NCBI RefSeq assembly: GCF_009830285.1 | Contig: NZ_WUQX01000001.1 | Span: 3,844,501-3,908,500 of the forward strand | DNA length: 64,000 nt | DNA from: Sporofaciens musculi | GTDB taxonomy: Bacteria > Bacillota > Clostridia > Lachnospirales > Lachnospiraceae | Direction of reading: 5' to 3' | Shown here: one piece after another, positions 37,123 to 47,863 of the stretch | Layout: each line of letters begins with the position of its first letter | Numbering within the stretch: position 1 is the first letter of the stretch | Translations under genes and position numbers: made by a program | Notes under the pieces: model-generated | Seen by the model: the letters and a program-made list of their open reading frames with translations, nothing else | The model's database searches: none | Told to the model about the DNA's origin: nothing

Positions 37123-39226
37123 AACAATATAAAGCGCGTGAAAAAGTCACGCAGAAAATGACCCGCGAGGGGGCTGTCGAGGTAAACGCCGCCACCGGGA
37201 AAAAGAAACGTATCAGCAAGCGGATAAGGGACGCGGACTTTGCAAAGACCGAAGCCCCGCCGCAGCCGGAACAGGCAGCGCAGCCCCTACCGGGCGGTGC
37301 AACTTCCCCGCCCTTAACCGACACGCCGCCGCTTCCCCATGTGCCGGGGGCAGAACGGGAACAGGACACCGCCGCAGCCGAGCGCGTCTTGGAGCGTATC
37401 GACGGGGCGCGTACCAGAAAGGCGAGCAAAAAGGCGGCGAGGAAGGCACAGGCAGAAGCCACAGCAAAAGAAAAATCTTCCCGTTTGCAGTTTACCGACG
37501 AGGAACGGGCAACGCCGGAGCTTGAAAAGTATATCCGAAAATCGGACAAAGCAGCCGACCGTCTGGACGCTGCAAAGGCGGCTATCCCCAAAGAAAAGAA
37601 ACTTGTACGGGAGCGCACCTTTGATGAAACCACCGGGAAAGGCAAGACCCGCCTACGCTTTGAGGAACGGGAAAAGCCCATAGGAAAGAACAAACCCCAC
37701 CATAACCCGCTATCCCGCCCCGCACAGGAAGCGGGTATTTTCGTCCACAACAAGATACATTCCGTTGAAAAGGACAATTCCGGCGTTGAGGGGGCGCACA
37801 AATCCGAAGAACTGGCAGAGCGCGGCGCAAAGTACGGGGCGCGGAAAGTCAAGGAGGGCTACCGCAGCCACAAGCTGAAACCCTACCGGGCGGCGTCAAA
37901 GGCAGAGAAAGCGGCGTTCAAGGCGAATGTGGATTTCCAGTACCATAAAGCCCTGCATGACAATCCGCAGATTGCGGGCAATCCCCTTTCCCGCTTCATG
38001 CAGAAGCAGCAAATCAAGCGGCAGTATGCAAAGGCAGCGAAAAAAGGGGGCACAGCCACAGCAAAAAAGGCAGCGGAGAATACAAGGAAAGCGGCAAAGA
38101 AAACCACCGAGGAAACCAAACGGGCAATCGCTTTTGTAGGGCGGCACCCGGCGGGCGTATGTATCGCCGTTGCCGCGCTGCTCTTATTCATCATGGTATC
38201 GGCGGGGCTTTCCTCTTGCGGTTCCATGTTCTCCGGCTTGATGAACGGCATACTTGGGACTTCCTACACGTCGGAGGACAGCGACCTTGTGGCGACGGAA
38301 AATAATTACGCCGCAAAGGAAAACGAGCTTCAGCAGCAGATTGACAATATCGAAAGCACCCACCCCGGCTATGACGAATACCGCTATGACCTTGACAGTA
38401 TCGGGCATAACCCCCATGAGTTAGCGTCCTACCTCACCGCCCTTTTACAGACCTACACCCCGCAGAGCGCACAGGCAGAATTAAACCGCGTCTTTGCCAT
38501 GCAGTACACTTTGACGCTGACGGAAGAAACGGAAATCCGTTACCGCACAGAAACAAGCACCGACCCGGAAACAGGGGAAACCACCACCGAGGAAGTACCC
38601 TACGAGTACCATATCCTCAACGTGAAACTGACGAACAAGCCCATTTCCGAGATTGCGGAGGAACTTCTAACGCCGGAGCAGCTTGAAATGTACCGCGTCT
38701 ATCTGGAAACAAGCGGAAACAAGCCGCTGATTTTTGGCGGCGGCTCCCCCGATATGGGCGCGTCCGAGGATTTAAGCGGCGTACAGCTTGTAAACGGCAC
38801 ACGCCCCGGCAACACCGCCGTTGTAGACCTTGCGAAGCAGCAAGTCGGCAACGTGGGCGGGCGACCCTTTGGAGCTGGTACGGATTTAACAGCCGCGTGG
38901 AATGGTGCGCCTGTTTCGTTTCATGGTGCTACAATCAAGCCGGAAAGAGCGAGCCGCGCTTTGCCGGGTGCCAGTCACAGGGCGTACCCTGGTTCCAGTC
39001 ACGCGGGCAATGGGGCGCGAGGGGCTATGAGAATATCGCCCCCGGCGACGCTATCTTTTTCGACTGGGACGGGGACGGGAGCGCAGACCATGTGGGGCTT
39101 GTTATCGGAACGGACGGGGAGCGCGTCTATACCGTCGAGGGCAATTCCGGCGACGCCTGCAAGATAAAGAGCTACCCCGTTAATTACTCCTGTATTAAAG
39201 GCTACGGGCTGATGAACCGGAACTAA
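37119..39226 (+). pseudogene. CD1108-type NlpC/P60 cell-wall hydrolase, frameshifted
   Basis: About 700 residues. A basic N-terminus (MTREGAVEVNAATGKKKRIS) is followed by a membrane segment HPAGVCIAVAALLLFIMVSA (about 350), a coiled-coil/lysozyme-like middle part and a C-terminal NlpC/P60 (CHAP-like) domain with EWCACFVSWCYNQAG and SADHVGLVIG. Three T at 38868-38870, where four are needed for PFWSWYGFNSRVEW, shift the frame just before the catalytic Cys. The expected start codon ATG AAA CAA reads ATA at 37119; ATG 37158 is an alternative. Such proteins open peptidoglycan for the channel. Confidence 0.8.
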
Positions 39227-39268
39227 AAACAAACATAACACAGAAAATCTGAAAGGAGAAATTTATTG

Positions 39269-39546
39269 ATGGCTATGAACAAAATTGAACGTATCGACAA
39301 GGAGATTGCAAAGACCCGCGAGAAAATCACCGAGTACCAGAACAAATTAAGGGGCTTGAAGCGCAGAAAACCGAAGCGGAAAACCTGCAAATCGTACAGC
39401 TTGTGCGCTCCATGCGCCTTTCCCCGCATGAGCTTTCCGCTATGCTTTCCGGGGGCGGTATTCCGGGCATGGAAGCCGCGCCGGGCTACCCCGCAGAACC
39501 CGCAGACCACGACAACGAAGAAATGGAGGACACCGAGAATGAATAA
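39269..39546 (+). pseudogene. DUF4315 protein, one-base frameshift
   Basis: MAMNKIERIDKEIAKTREKI continues as a coiled coil. After GGGG at 39352-39355 (five expected) the natural continuation is EAQKTEAENLQIVQLVRSMR and LSPHELSAMLSGG in the next frame, ending at TAA 39546. GAAAGGAG precedes the start. A small helical protein of conjugation clusters. Confidence 0.8.
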
Positions 39547-40255
39547 GAAAATCCTTAGACCACTGACCGCACTTTGCGCCGCCCTTGTACTTATGGGCGG
39601 CTTTTCCGTTACCGCTTTTGCACAGACCCCGGAGGGAGAGGACGACACCAACGACAGCGGCGTTGTCTACGAGGAACCCCAAAAGGAAGAACCCCTTACC
39701 CCGGACGGGAACGCGACCCTTGTAGACGATTTCGGCGGCAACAAGCAGCTTATCACCGTAACGACCAAAAACGGCAATTACTTTTATATCCTCATTGACC
39801 GGGACGACGAGGGCGAGGACACCGTACATTTCCTTAATCAAGTGGACGAAGCCGACCTCTTAGCACTTATGGAGGACGGAAGCACCGAAGCAGCCCCGCC
39901 CGCCGTTTGCAGTTGTACCGAGAAATGCGAAGCCGGGAAAGTGAATGTGAGCTGCCCCGTCTGCAAGGACAACATGACCGCTTGCAGCGGCAAGGAAGCG
40001 GAGCCGGAAACCGAGGAACCAACAGAGCAGCCCAAAGAGAAAGGCAATACAGGCGGGCTTGTGCTTTTCCTTGTCGTGGCACTTCTTGGCGGCGGGGGCG
40101 CGTTCTATTATTTTAAGTTTATGAAACCGAAGCAGAGCGTCAAGGGCGACACCGACCTTGAAGATTTCGATTTTGACGATTACGACGAGGACGAGCCGGA
40201 GCCGGACGAGGGGGACGGGCTTTCTGATGAAGAACAGGAGGACGAGGAAGCATGA
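39539..40255 (+). CDS. DUF4366 membrane-anchored secreted protein
   Basis: 238 residues. Signal peptide MNKKILRPLTALCAALVLMG to AFAQ, an extracellular domain (KQLITVTTKNGNYFYILIDR; cysteine-rich CSCTEKCEAGKVN), a C-terminal membrane helix (LVLFLVVALLGGGGAFYYF) and a very acidic cytoplasmic tail. Found in the same place in other Tn1549-type elements, probably part of the cell-surface transfer apparatus. Overlaps DUF4315 by 8 bp. Intact. Confidence 0.85.
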   Translation: MNKKILRPLTALCAALVLMGGFSVTAFAQTPEGEDDTNDSGVVYEEPQKEEPLTPDGNATLVDDFGGNKQLITVTTKNGNYFYILIDRDDEGEDTVHFLNQVDEADLLALMEDGSTEAAPPAVCSCTEKCEAGKVNVSCPVCKDNMTACSGKEAEPETEEPTEQPKEKGNTGGLVLFLVVALLGGGGAFYYFKFMKPKQSVKGDTDLEDFDFDDYDEDEPEPDEGDGLSDEEQEDEEA

Positions 40256-40440
40256 CCCTGTTTACCGACAATCCCTTTGAAAAGATGATGATACAAAGAC
40301 CGGGCGGGCGGCGTGACAATGCGCCGCCCGTTCCCCATTCCCCGGCTTGCGCTTCCTGCCCGTACAAAGGGCAGCTCCCTTGTGTGGGCTACTGTCTGAA
40401 ACAGATACAGGAGAAAAAGGCAAGCGAGCCGGAACGCTGA
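40252..40440 (+). CDS. Small cysteine-containing conserved protein
   Basis: 62 residues, MTLFTDNPFEKMMIQRPGGR with CASCPYKGQLPCVGYC, a probable metal site. Starts in an ATGA overlap with the previous stop. Common in this gene order; function unknown. Confidence 0.6.
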   Translation: MTLFTDNPFEKMMIQRPGGRRDNAPPVPHSPACASCPYKGQLPCVGYCLKQIQEKKASEPER

Positions 40441-40455
40441 AAGGAGGATTTTTTC

Positions 40456-42543
40456 ATGGCACTTAGACTTGTGATTGCAGAAAAACCGAGCGTGGCGCAG
40501 ACTATCGCCGCCGCGCTTGGCGTTAAAGAAAAGAAAGACGGATATATCGAGGGCGGCGGCTACCTCATTTCATGGTGCGTCGGGCATTTGGTACAGCTTG
40601 CGGAAGCTGCCGCCTACGGGGAACAGTACAGGAAATGGCAGCTTGACAGCTTACCCATTCTGCCGGAGGAATGGCAGTACACCGTTGACCCGGACAAGGG
40701 GAAGCAATTCAAAACCCTAAAAGAGCTTATGCACCGCGCCGACGTTTCCGAAGTGGTAAATGCGTGTGATGCGGGGCGCGAGGGTGAATTGATTTTCCGC
40801 TTTGTCTACGAAACGGCGGGCTGCAAGAAGCCCATGCGCCGCTTGTGGATTTCCTCAATGGAGGACGGGGCGATTAAGGCGGGCTTTGCTTCCCTCAAAG
40901 ACGGGCGGGACTATGACGCGCTCTTTGCGTCTGCCCTCTGCCGCGCAAAGGCTGACTGGCTTATCGGCATTAACGCCACCCGGCTTTTCTCCTGCCTGTA
41001 TGGAAAGACCTTGAACGTGGGGCGCGTCCAGACCCCGACCTTAAAAATGCTCACCGACCGGGACGTGGCTATCTCCCATTTCCAGAAAGAAAAATATTAT
41101 CATGTTCGCCTTGATTTATCCGGCGCGGAAGCGGCAAGCGAAAGGATTTCAGACAAGGCAGAAGCCGACGCGCTGAAAGGAGCTTGCGAAACAGAAACGG
41201 CGGTATGCGTTTCCCTTACCAGAGAGAAGAAAACCGCAGCCTCGCCGAAGCTCTTTGACCTTACCTCTTTGCAGCGGGAAGCGAACCGCATTTTCGGCTA
41301 CACCGCAAAGCAGACCCTTGACCTTGCACAAGCCCTTTATGAAAAGCGGCTCCTTACTTATCCGAGGACAGACAGCAGCTATCTTACTGACGACATGGGC
41401 GGCACCGCAGCGGGCATTATCGCGCTGCTTTGTGACAAGCTCCCCTTTATGGCGGGCGTAAATTTCACGCCGGAGGTTGCAAAGGTATTAGACAGTAAAA
41501 AGTATCAGACCACCACGCAATCATTCCCACTATGGAGCTTGCAAAGGCTGACCCGGACACGCTGCCGGAAAGCGAAAAATATCCTTACCCTTGCGGGGGC
41601 GCGTCTGCTCCTTGCCACCGCCGAGCCGCATATTTATGAAGCGGTTACGGCGGTTTTCTCATGCGCCGGGACAGACTTCACCGCAAAAGGAAAGACCGTA
41701 CTTGCGGAGGGTTGGAAAGAGCTTGAACGCAGATACCGGGCGACGCTGAAAGACAAGCCCGAAGCAGAGGACGGGGAAAATGCAGACGTGACGCTGCCGG
41801 AGCTTTCCGAGGGACAGGGCTTTGAAAACCCCGCCGCAAAAGTAACGGAGCATACCACAACGCCGCCGAAGCCCCACAGCGAAGCAAGCCTTTTGTCGGC
41901 TATGGAACGCGCCGGGAACGGGGACACTGACCCGGACGCGGAACGCCGGGGGCTTGGCACTCCCGCCACCCGCGCCGCCGTCATTGAAAAACTGGTAAAG
42001 GGCGGCTTTGCGGAGCGCAAGGGGAAGCAGCTTATCCCCACGCAGAACGGAGCCGCCCTTATATCAGTGCTGCCGGATATGCTCACTTCCCCACAGCTTA
42101 CCGCAGAATGGGAAAACAATCTGACGCAGATAGCAAAGGGAGCCGCAGACCCCGGCGAATTTCTGTCCGGCATTGAAGCTATGGCGCGGGAGCTTGTGCA
42201 GACACACGCCGCAGCACTGGACGGGAAAAAGGATTTGTTCCGGGAGGAAAAGCCCTCTGTCGGCAAATGCCCCCGTTGCGGCTCTCCCGTCCATGAGGGG
42301 AAGAAAAACTATTATTGCGGCAACAAAGAATGTGCCTTTGTCATGTGGAAGAACGACCGCTTTTTCGAGGAACGCAAGACCGCTTTTTCCGCGAAGATTG
42401 CCGCCGCGCTCCTTAAATCCGGCAAGGCGAATGTGAAGAAGCTCTACTCCCCGAAAACAGGCAAGACCTACGACGGAACTATCGTTTTGGCTGACACTGG
42501 CGGGAAATACGTCAACTACCGTATCGAAGTACAGAAGAACTAA
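40456..42543 (+). pseudogene. topB: DNA topoisomerase III, internal 28-residue out-of-frame patch
   Basis: 695 codons. The TOPRIM domain starts RLVIAEKPSVAQTIAAALGV and includes VVNACDAGREGELIFRFVYE. Catalytic Tyr302 is in LLTYPRTDSSYL; a C-terminal zinc finger has KCPRCGSPVHEGKKNYYCG. Between about 41493 and 41577 the frame is wrong: one A is missing from AAAAA at 41493-41497 and two from AAAAA near 41575, so the sum restores the frame. In the correct frame the patch reads VSDHHAIIPTMELAKADPDT, containing the conserved HHAIIPT motif. The product as written is probably inactive unless these are base-call errors. Confidence 0.88.
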
Positions 42544-42550
42544 AAACTTG

Positions 42551-42652
42551 AATAGCAAGCATAGGAAGCGGGTACCCACTTCCGTAAATCCCTGTCCTGC
42601 CGCTGACGCGCCGGACGGGGATTTTGCTTGTTGGGAAGTTTCCCAAACCCTC
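42551..42652 (-). other. oriT-like sequence, copy 1
   Basis: TAGCAAGCATAGG, AAGCGGGTACCCACTTCCGT and TTGTTGGGAAG ... TCCCAAACCC match the reverse complement of 50762-50872, which lies next to mobC. The inverted repeat GGAAGCGGGT/ACCCACTTCC has GGTACC at its centre. Confidence 0.6.
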
Positions 42653-42781
42653 TTTTTGCGGAGGGCTTCACCCTCTGAAAATTTTCATAAATCTTTGGCA
42701 GAAATGCGGGTGTGCCGTAGTAGGCTATGCAGCCAAAAATGCAGCTTGTGACGCTGACGCAGAGAAAGGAGGTTTTCATTT

Positions 42782-43230
42782 ATGGCAAGTTTACGGGACA
42801 CCGTAAAGGACTATCAAGACGAGCTTAGGGACGGTATCGCATGGGTAGCGTTCTGGAAACAGGGGCGTTCATGGAACGCGGAATATTTTCATCTTGATAT
42901 GGACGACACCCTCTACCCGGAGGACAGGAGCCGGTTAGAGGAAATCAAAGCACCGACCCCGCCGCCGTTATCTTAAACGGCTATTACTGCGGGCATTTAG
43001 GCGAGGACATGAGCCTTGACGAGCTGACCGCCGGAGTGCGCTACCACTACGAAAACAGCATGAACGACATTGACGGTTTTATCGGGGCGCATGACGACAG
43101 GCTTCCCCCGGAGGTTATCGAGGAAGCGAGAGCCGCCGCCCATGAAGCGGGGCTTCCCTTTTCCGAAAAGCCCTACCGGGACGGTGAGGATTTTAACCCC
43201 TATGTATTTGACGGGAGCACAGAGCATTGA
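42782..43230 (+). pseudogene. Unrecognised conserved element protein, frameshifted
   Basis: SLRDTVKDYQDELRDGIAWV, AEYFHLDMDDTLYPED in one frame, then ILNGYYCGHLGEDMSLDELT and NDIDGFIGAHDDRLPPEVIE in the next. One base (probably an A) is missing near 42950 where the sequence reads GCACCGACC. About 150 residues when repaired. AAAGGAGG precedes the ATG. Always next to ArdA in such elements, but I know no function. Confidence 0.65.
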
Positions 43231-43280
43231 AGATTACGAGCTTATGCACCGCATGATGAACGAAGAAAGGAGCAGAACAA

Positions 43281-43956
43281 ATGGCAGAACCGATTTTAAG
43301 CGGCTATCTTTCCAATCTTGGAAAGTACACCGAGGGCAGACCCGCGGGCGAATGGGTGACGTTCCCCACGACTGCCGAACATCTGAAAGAAGTCTTTGAC
43401 CGTATCGGGATTGACTTCAAGCACTATGAGGAATGGCATTTCACAGAATTTCAATCCCCTATCCCCGGCTTGACGGAACATTTAAGCGAGTATTCCCACC
43501 CCGACGAGCTGAACTATTTAGGAAAGCTCTTGGAAATGCAGTTTGACGACGACCGGGAGAAATTCATTGCAGCCATTGAATACGGCGACCATGCCGACAG
43601 CTTACAGGACATCATCAACCTTGCACAGAACCTTGACTGCTACTGGCTTTATCCGTCCGTCCACAGTGAAGAAGAATACGGGCATTATCTGGTTGACGAA
43701 CTGGAAGAACCGGAGCTATCCGACGAAGTGAAACGGTATTTCATGTATGAGGAATACGGGCGGGACGCTTCCATTAACGACGACGGTATGTTTACCGAAA
43801 AGGGCTATATCTACAACAACCGCAACACCTTTACAGAATGGTACGACGGGCGCGACGTGCCACAGGAATACCGGGTAACGCCGCAGCCCCCGCAGCCAGA
43901 ACGCCCCGACCCGGAAAAAGAAGATTTTGACGCTGCCGCAATGCAGCCCGCCCGCT
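43281..43956 (+). CDS. ardA: ArdA-like antirestriction protein
   Basis: LSGYLSNLGKYTEGRPAGEW, YEEWHFTEFQSPIPGLTEH, DELNYLGKLLEMQ and RYFMYEEYGRDASINDDGMF match the ArdA fold, an acidic DNA mimic that blocks type I restriction enzymes during transfer. About 225 residues; the acidic character is evident (many Asp/Glu). The chain then runs into a Pro-rich linker. An extra C in GCCCGC at about 43955 may separate it from the following ArdC-like domain, so the two could be one fusion protein. AAAGGAGC precedes the ATG. Confidence 0.75.
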
Positions 43957-45033
43957 GCCGAACCGCGCCCGGTTATCCCGATTATCCCTACCGCCGACAC
44001 TTCCGACGGGAAGCTGAAAGAGATTGCCGCCCACCTGGAACGCGGCATTACAGAACTGTTTGACAGTGAACGCTATGCGGACTATCTGCGCGTCATGTCA
44101 AAGTTTCCAACGTACAGCTTGCGGAACACCGTCTTAATCGCCATGCAAGCCCCCGACGCTACCCATGTCATGGGCTTCAACGCATGGAAAGACCCGCTTA
44201 TCAACCGCCATGTAAAGGCAGATGAAAGGAATACGGATTATCGCCCCTACCGAAAAGACCATACGGAAGCAGGTAGAAAAACTTGACGGACACGCAGCAG
44301 CCCATAATCGGCGCGGACGGAAAGCCCGTCACCGAAGTACAGGAAATCAAGATACCAAAGTTTATTGTCGTTTCTGTCTTTGACGTGGCGCAGACTTGGA
44401 AAGAACAACTTGCCGCCGAGCTGACGGGCAATGTGGAACAGTACCCGGATTTTTTTGCCGCCCTTGAAAAAACGTCGCCCTTTGCCGTTGGCTTTGAAAA
44501 CAGGCAGCATAAAAGGACGCCCTATGAGGAAAGAAAAAATCATCAACGAGGGCATGAGCGAATTACAGAATATCAAGACTGCTATCCATGAAATCGCCCA
44601 TGCAACGCTACATGATACCGCTATCGACGCGCCGGAACGCCCCGACCGTCGCACCCGCGAGGTACAGGCTGAAAGTATCGCCTTTACCGTCTGCCAACAT
44701 TACGGGCTTGACACGTATTATTCCTTCGGCTATTTCGCCAGGTGGAGCAGCGGACGGGAGCTTGCCGAGCTGAAAAGCTCTCTTGAAATCATCAATTGCA
44801 CCGCTGCAAAGCTGATTGAAGCCATTGACGGACATTTTGAAACCAAAAGGAACAGGCAAAAGGACATTTTTTCGCAGCCCTTGAAACAGACCGGACCCCC
44901 CGTTCCTATCGCCTTTGAGAACAAGCGGACACAGGCGGAAACCCGCAGCGAAGCCCTACAGGAAACCAGCACAGGAGGACAAGCCGCCCCATTTCTATCA
45001 ACGAAACCGCCGCCCGCCGCGCAAAGGATATGA
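43957..45033 (+). pseudogene. ArdC-like ssDNA-binding/zincin protein, several frameshifts
   Basis: Frame 1 gives KLKEIAAHLERGITELFDSE, SLRNTVLIAMQAPDATHVMG (ArdC N-terminal ssDNA-binding domain). Frame 2 gives IIGADGKPVTEVQEIKIPKF and FAALEKTSPFAVGFEN. Frame 3 gives MSELQNIKTAIHEIAHATLH (HEIAH zinc protease motif) and VQAESIAFTVCQHYGLDT. At least three indels are needed (near 44225, 44287 and 44495), two of them in short homopolymers. ArdC-type proteins protect incoming single strands. The density of indels here exceeds that of neighbouring genes. Confidence 0.75.
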
Positions 45034-45212
45034 GCAGCTTTTACGATTACAAACCGGGCAGCGCAACGGCAGAATACCGCAGCTACATTGACGAAGCTGT
45101 ACAAATCGCGGAACGGCAGAAAAAACGTGTTGACCCTACGTACCATGAAAAGATTGACAGTCTGCTTGACACATTGACCGGAAACTGGCGGCGAATATGT
45201 CAAGGGCTATGA
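45030..45212 (+). pseudogene. Fragment downstream of ArdC-like gene
   Basis: 60 residues, KPGSATAEYRSYIDEAVQIA then VDPTYHEKIDSLLDTLTGN. This resembles the start of the large LPD/DUF-type proteins that follow ArdC in related elements, and stops early. Probably the remaining N-terminus of a deleted gene. Confidence 0.5.
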
Positions 45213-45309
45213 AAGCGGCGCCTCTATCTTGATTCGGAGGTGCCAACAAAAGCAGGGCCACCGACCGGAATACAGGTACCGGACTACAGGGCTTCTTTAA
45301 AATCCGGCT

Positions 45310-45468
45310 ATGGCGCCGGGTGGATTAGCAGTCGAGGAACTTCAAAAGAAACTTGCGGAGCTGAAAAGCTCAGGAAACCTTGAAAGCAGATACGCAGCGC
45401 AAGCCGCCTTGAGATTTATCAATTCAATAGACGAAAATCTTGCGAGAGCTGGAAAATGGGCGTTATAG
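45310..45468 (+). CDS. Short ORF of unknown nature
   Basis: 52 residues, MAPGGLAVEELQKKLAELKS with SRYAAQAALRFINSID. Amphipathic helix pattern; no ribosome-binding site recognised. It may be a piece of a larger broken gene. Weak support. Confidence 0.3.
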   Translation: MAPGGLAVEELQKKLAELKSSGNLESRYAAQAALRFINSIDENLARAGKWAL

Positions 45469-45639
45469 AACAACAAGCAGACCGCCGGTCAAAGAGCAGC
45501 CCACAGAGAAAGGAAAGGCAGTTGGGAGCCGGAGCAGCCGCAGCCGGAAGCCCCAGCCAAAGGCAGATGCAGCCGGGAAAGAGAAGCGAAGCGGCCGCAC
45601 GGGAAAATCCGGCGCACAGGAAAAGGCGGTGCCGCCCCG

Positions 45640-46699
45640 AAAGAAGCCTTTACCCCGGAAACGATTTACAAGGTGCGCCGGAACCCTTACAGCGACAGCC
45701 GGGAAAACAGCTACCTCTTGCAAGCCTATGTGACACAGGAGAACGGGCGGGCGAAAATGGGCGACGTTCTTTATACGGGAACGCCGGAGAAATGCCGCGA
45801 GCTTATGGGGCAGCTCAAAAGCGGCGAGCTGACCGAGGGCGACGTAAAAGCAGCTTTACGCAAAGGCACAGGAAACGGCGCAGACCGCCGGACAGGACAA
45901 AGACACCTTTTCCATTTACCAGATAAAAGGCGGGGACGAAACAAGGGATTTCCGCTTTGAGCCTTACGACCGCCTGCAGGCGGCGGGGAATGTGGTTGAC
46001 AGGGCGAACTATGAGCTTGTCTATTCCGCGCCCCTTGCGCCGGAAACTTCCCTTGAAGATATTTACACCCGTTTCAATATCGACCACCCCAAAGATTTTA
46101 AGGGACACAGCCTTTCCGTTTCGGACGTGGTAGTGCTTCATCAGGACGGACAGGACGCGGCGCATTTCGTTGACAGTGTAGGTTTCCGGGAAGTGCCGGA
46201 GTTTTTACAGGAGCAAAAGCAGCTTACCCCGGACGACTTGGAAACGGGCGAAACTGTCAAAACACCGAGAGGGACTTTCCATGTAACCGCCATGAGCCGG
46301 GAGCAGATAGAAGCCGCCGGATATGGCTTTCACCACCAGTCGGACGACGGAAAGTATCTGATTATGGGGAATGGGACGCGGGCGTTTGCCGTTGCCGCAG
46401 AACAGGCGCAGCGGGACAATCCCTTGAAAACCGCCGAGCAGACCACAGAGCAGAACGGGAACATGATTGACGGTATCATCAACAACACCCCCACCGTTGA
46501 CGAACTGGAAGCAAAGGTAAAGGCGGGCGAGCAGATTTCCCTTGTTGACCTGGCTAACGCTGTCAAAGCCGACAAGGAGCGCGGCAAGGGAGCGAAGCCG
46601 GAAAAGAAGCCCTCTATCCGGGCGCAGCTTAGAGCCGACAAGGAAAAGGCACAGAAGAAAAACGCAAAGCAGAAGTCACAGGACTTGGAAAGGAGCTGA
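45640..46699 (+). pseudogene. YodL-domain protein, frameshifted
   Basis: EAFTPETIYKVRRNPYSDSR, SYLLQAYVTQENGRAKMGDV and CRELMGQLKSGELTEGDV in one frame, then DTFSIYQIKGGDETRDFRFE, YDRLQAAGNVVDRANYELVY and FKGHSLSVSDVVVLHQDG (YodL domain). The C-terminus PSIRAQLRADKEKAQKKN is typical of these element proteins. An indel near 45855 separates the frames; upstream Pro/Gln-rich sequence (45440-45640) probably belongs to it in yet another frame. Function unknown. Confidence 0.7.
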
Positions 46700-46702
46700 C
46701 CC

Positions 46703-47655
46703 ATGCCGGAACAGAGCAAATTTGAAAACGTGGATTTGTTCGCTTCCCTTGAAGCGATTATGAAGCAGAACACAGGCTTTTACCAGAGCGACTTAGACAT
46801 TGACAAAGAGATTATCGCAAAGGCGGCGGCAAGCCCCCACAGGGAGGACAAGACCCTTTTGTGGTTCTGCCGCCCGTCCGGGACGCACTGTTTCCGGGAG
46901 CGCGACGTTTTCCTCAAAGACACCGCGCCCCACAACACATGGCGTTTCTACATGGAGCAGACAAGCGACCGCGTTCTTGCCTATGCAATCGAGCTGACGG
47001 GAAAGGAGCGCGGGAAAATCAAGGGCAATCTGTACGAACTGGACTACGCTAAACATTATGAGCGTGTCAAGGAAAAGGAGCTGCCCGCCGATACGGTGAA
47101 GCTGATTTATGAGCATGGGGAAAGGGAGATACAGGAAGCCGGACGGTTCTTCAACGGAACCCAGACCCGCAGCTTGGGAAGTTTGAACGCTTTGAAGCCC
47201 TACCCAACGACCCGGACGCGCTGCAATCTATTTTACAGGAAGAACGGCGCAGCCGGGAGCAGCTTTCGCCGGGGGACTTCAAGGCGCATATCACAGCCTT
47301 GCGGGACGGGCTGATTGAAACGGAAGCGCGGCGCATTGTGCGGGAAATGAAGCGGCACGACGAGCCGAACAGCCCGAACAAGACCCATTTCATGGCAGAG
47401 CTTTCCCCGGCGTTCATGCGGCTTGGGGACAAAGGACACTGACCGCCTTTTCTCCATGCTGCCCTACAAGACACTTTCCTTTTCCAAAATCGAGGGCAGA
47501 CATGGGACGTATGCGCTAATTGACAAGGGGGAGAACCGGGACAGAGAGATAAGGAAGCCCCGCCCCTCTATCCGGGCGCAGATTAAAACGGACAAGGCAA
47601 AGACCGCCCCGAAAAAGGCGGTGGCGAAAACAAAAATCACGATATGGAGGTATGA
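46703..47655 (+). pseudogene. DUF4316-like element protein, three one-base indels
   Basis: SKFENVDLFASLEAIMKQNT, EDKTLLWFCRPSGTHCFRER, then after CCC at 47166-47168 (four expected) QLGKFERFEALPNDPDALQS and KRHDEPNSPNKTHFMAELSP. After GGGG at 47424-47427 (three expected) it reads DTDRLFSMLPYKTLSFSKIE and RKPRPSIRAQIKTDKAKTAP; AAAAA at about 47632 (six expected) hides the NHDMEV end at TGA 47655. Repaired length is about 317 residues. Function unknown, conserved in Tn1549-type clusters. Confidence 0.72.
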
Positions 47656-47657
47656 GC

Positions 47658-47863
47658 ATGATTAGACTGACTGTTGAAGAAACAAACCTTTTGAGCATTT
47701 ACAAGAGGGCGGCAAGCGGGCTTTGATTGATGAACGTCAACGCGCGCTGCCCTACATGGACGCGGATATGCGGGAGCTTGCAAAGCGCACCCTTTCCAAA
47801 GTGGACGCTTTGACCGAAGCGGAATTTGCAGAGCTTCCCATTTACGCCGCTGATGAAGCATGA
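47658..47863 (+). pseudogene. Transposon-transfer-assisting protein (TTRAP), one-base deletion
   Basis: MIRLTVEETNLLSIYK then, one frame away, EGGKRALIDERQRALPYMDA, RELAKRTLSKVDALTEAEF and PIYAADEA. The AA at about 47702 needs a third A. 68 residues when repaired. ATGGAGGT precedes the ATG. Its stop overlaps the next gene (ATGA). Confidence 0.7.

Noticed and set aside
36959..37852. 297-codon minus-strand ORF
   Set aside because: Antisense shadow of the methyltransferase and NlpC/P60 genes; Ser/Arg-rich composition typical of GC-rich shadows.
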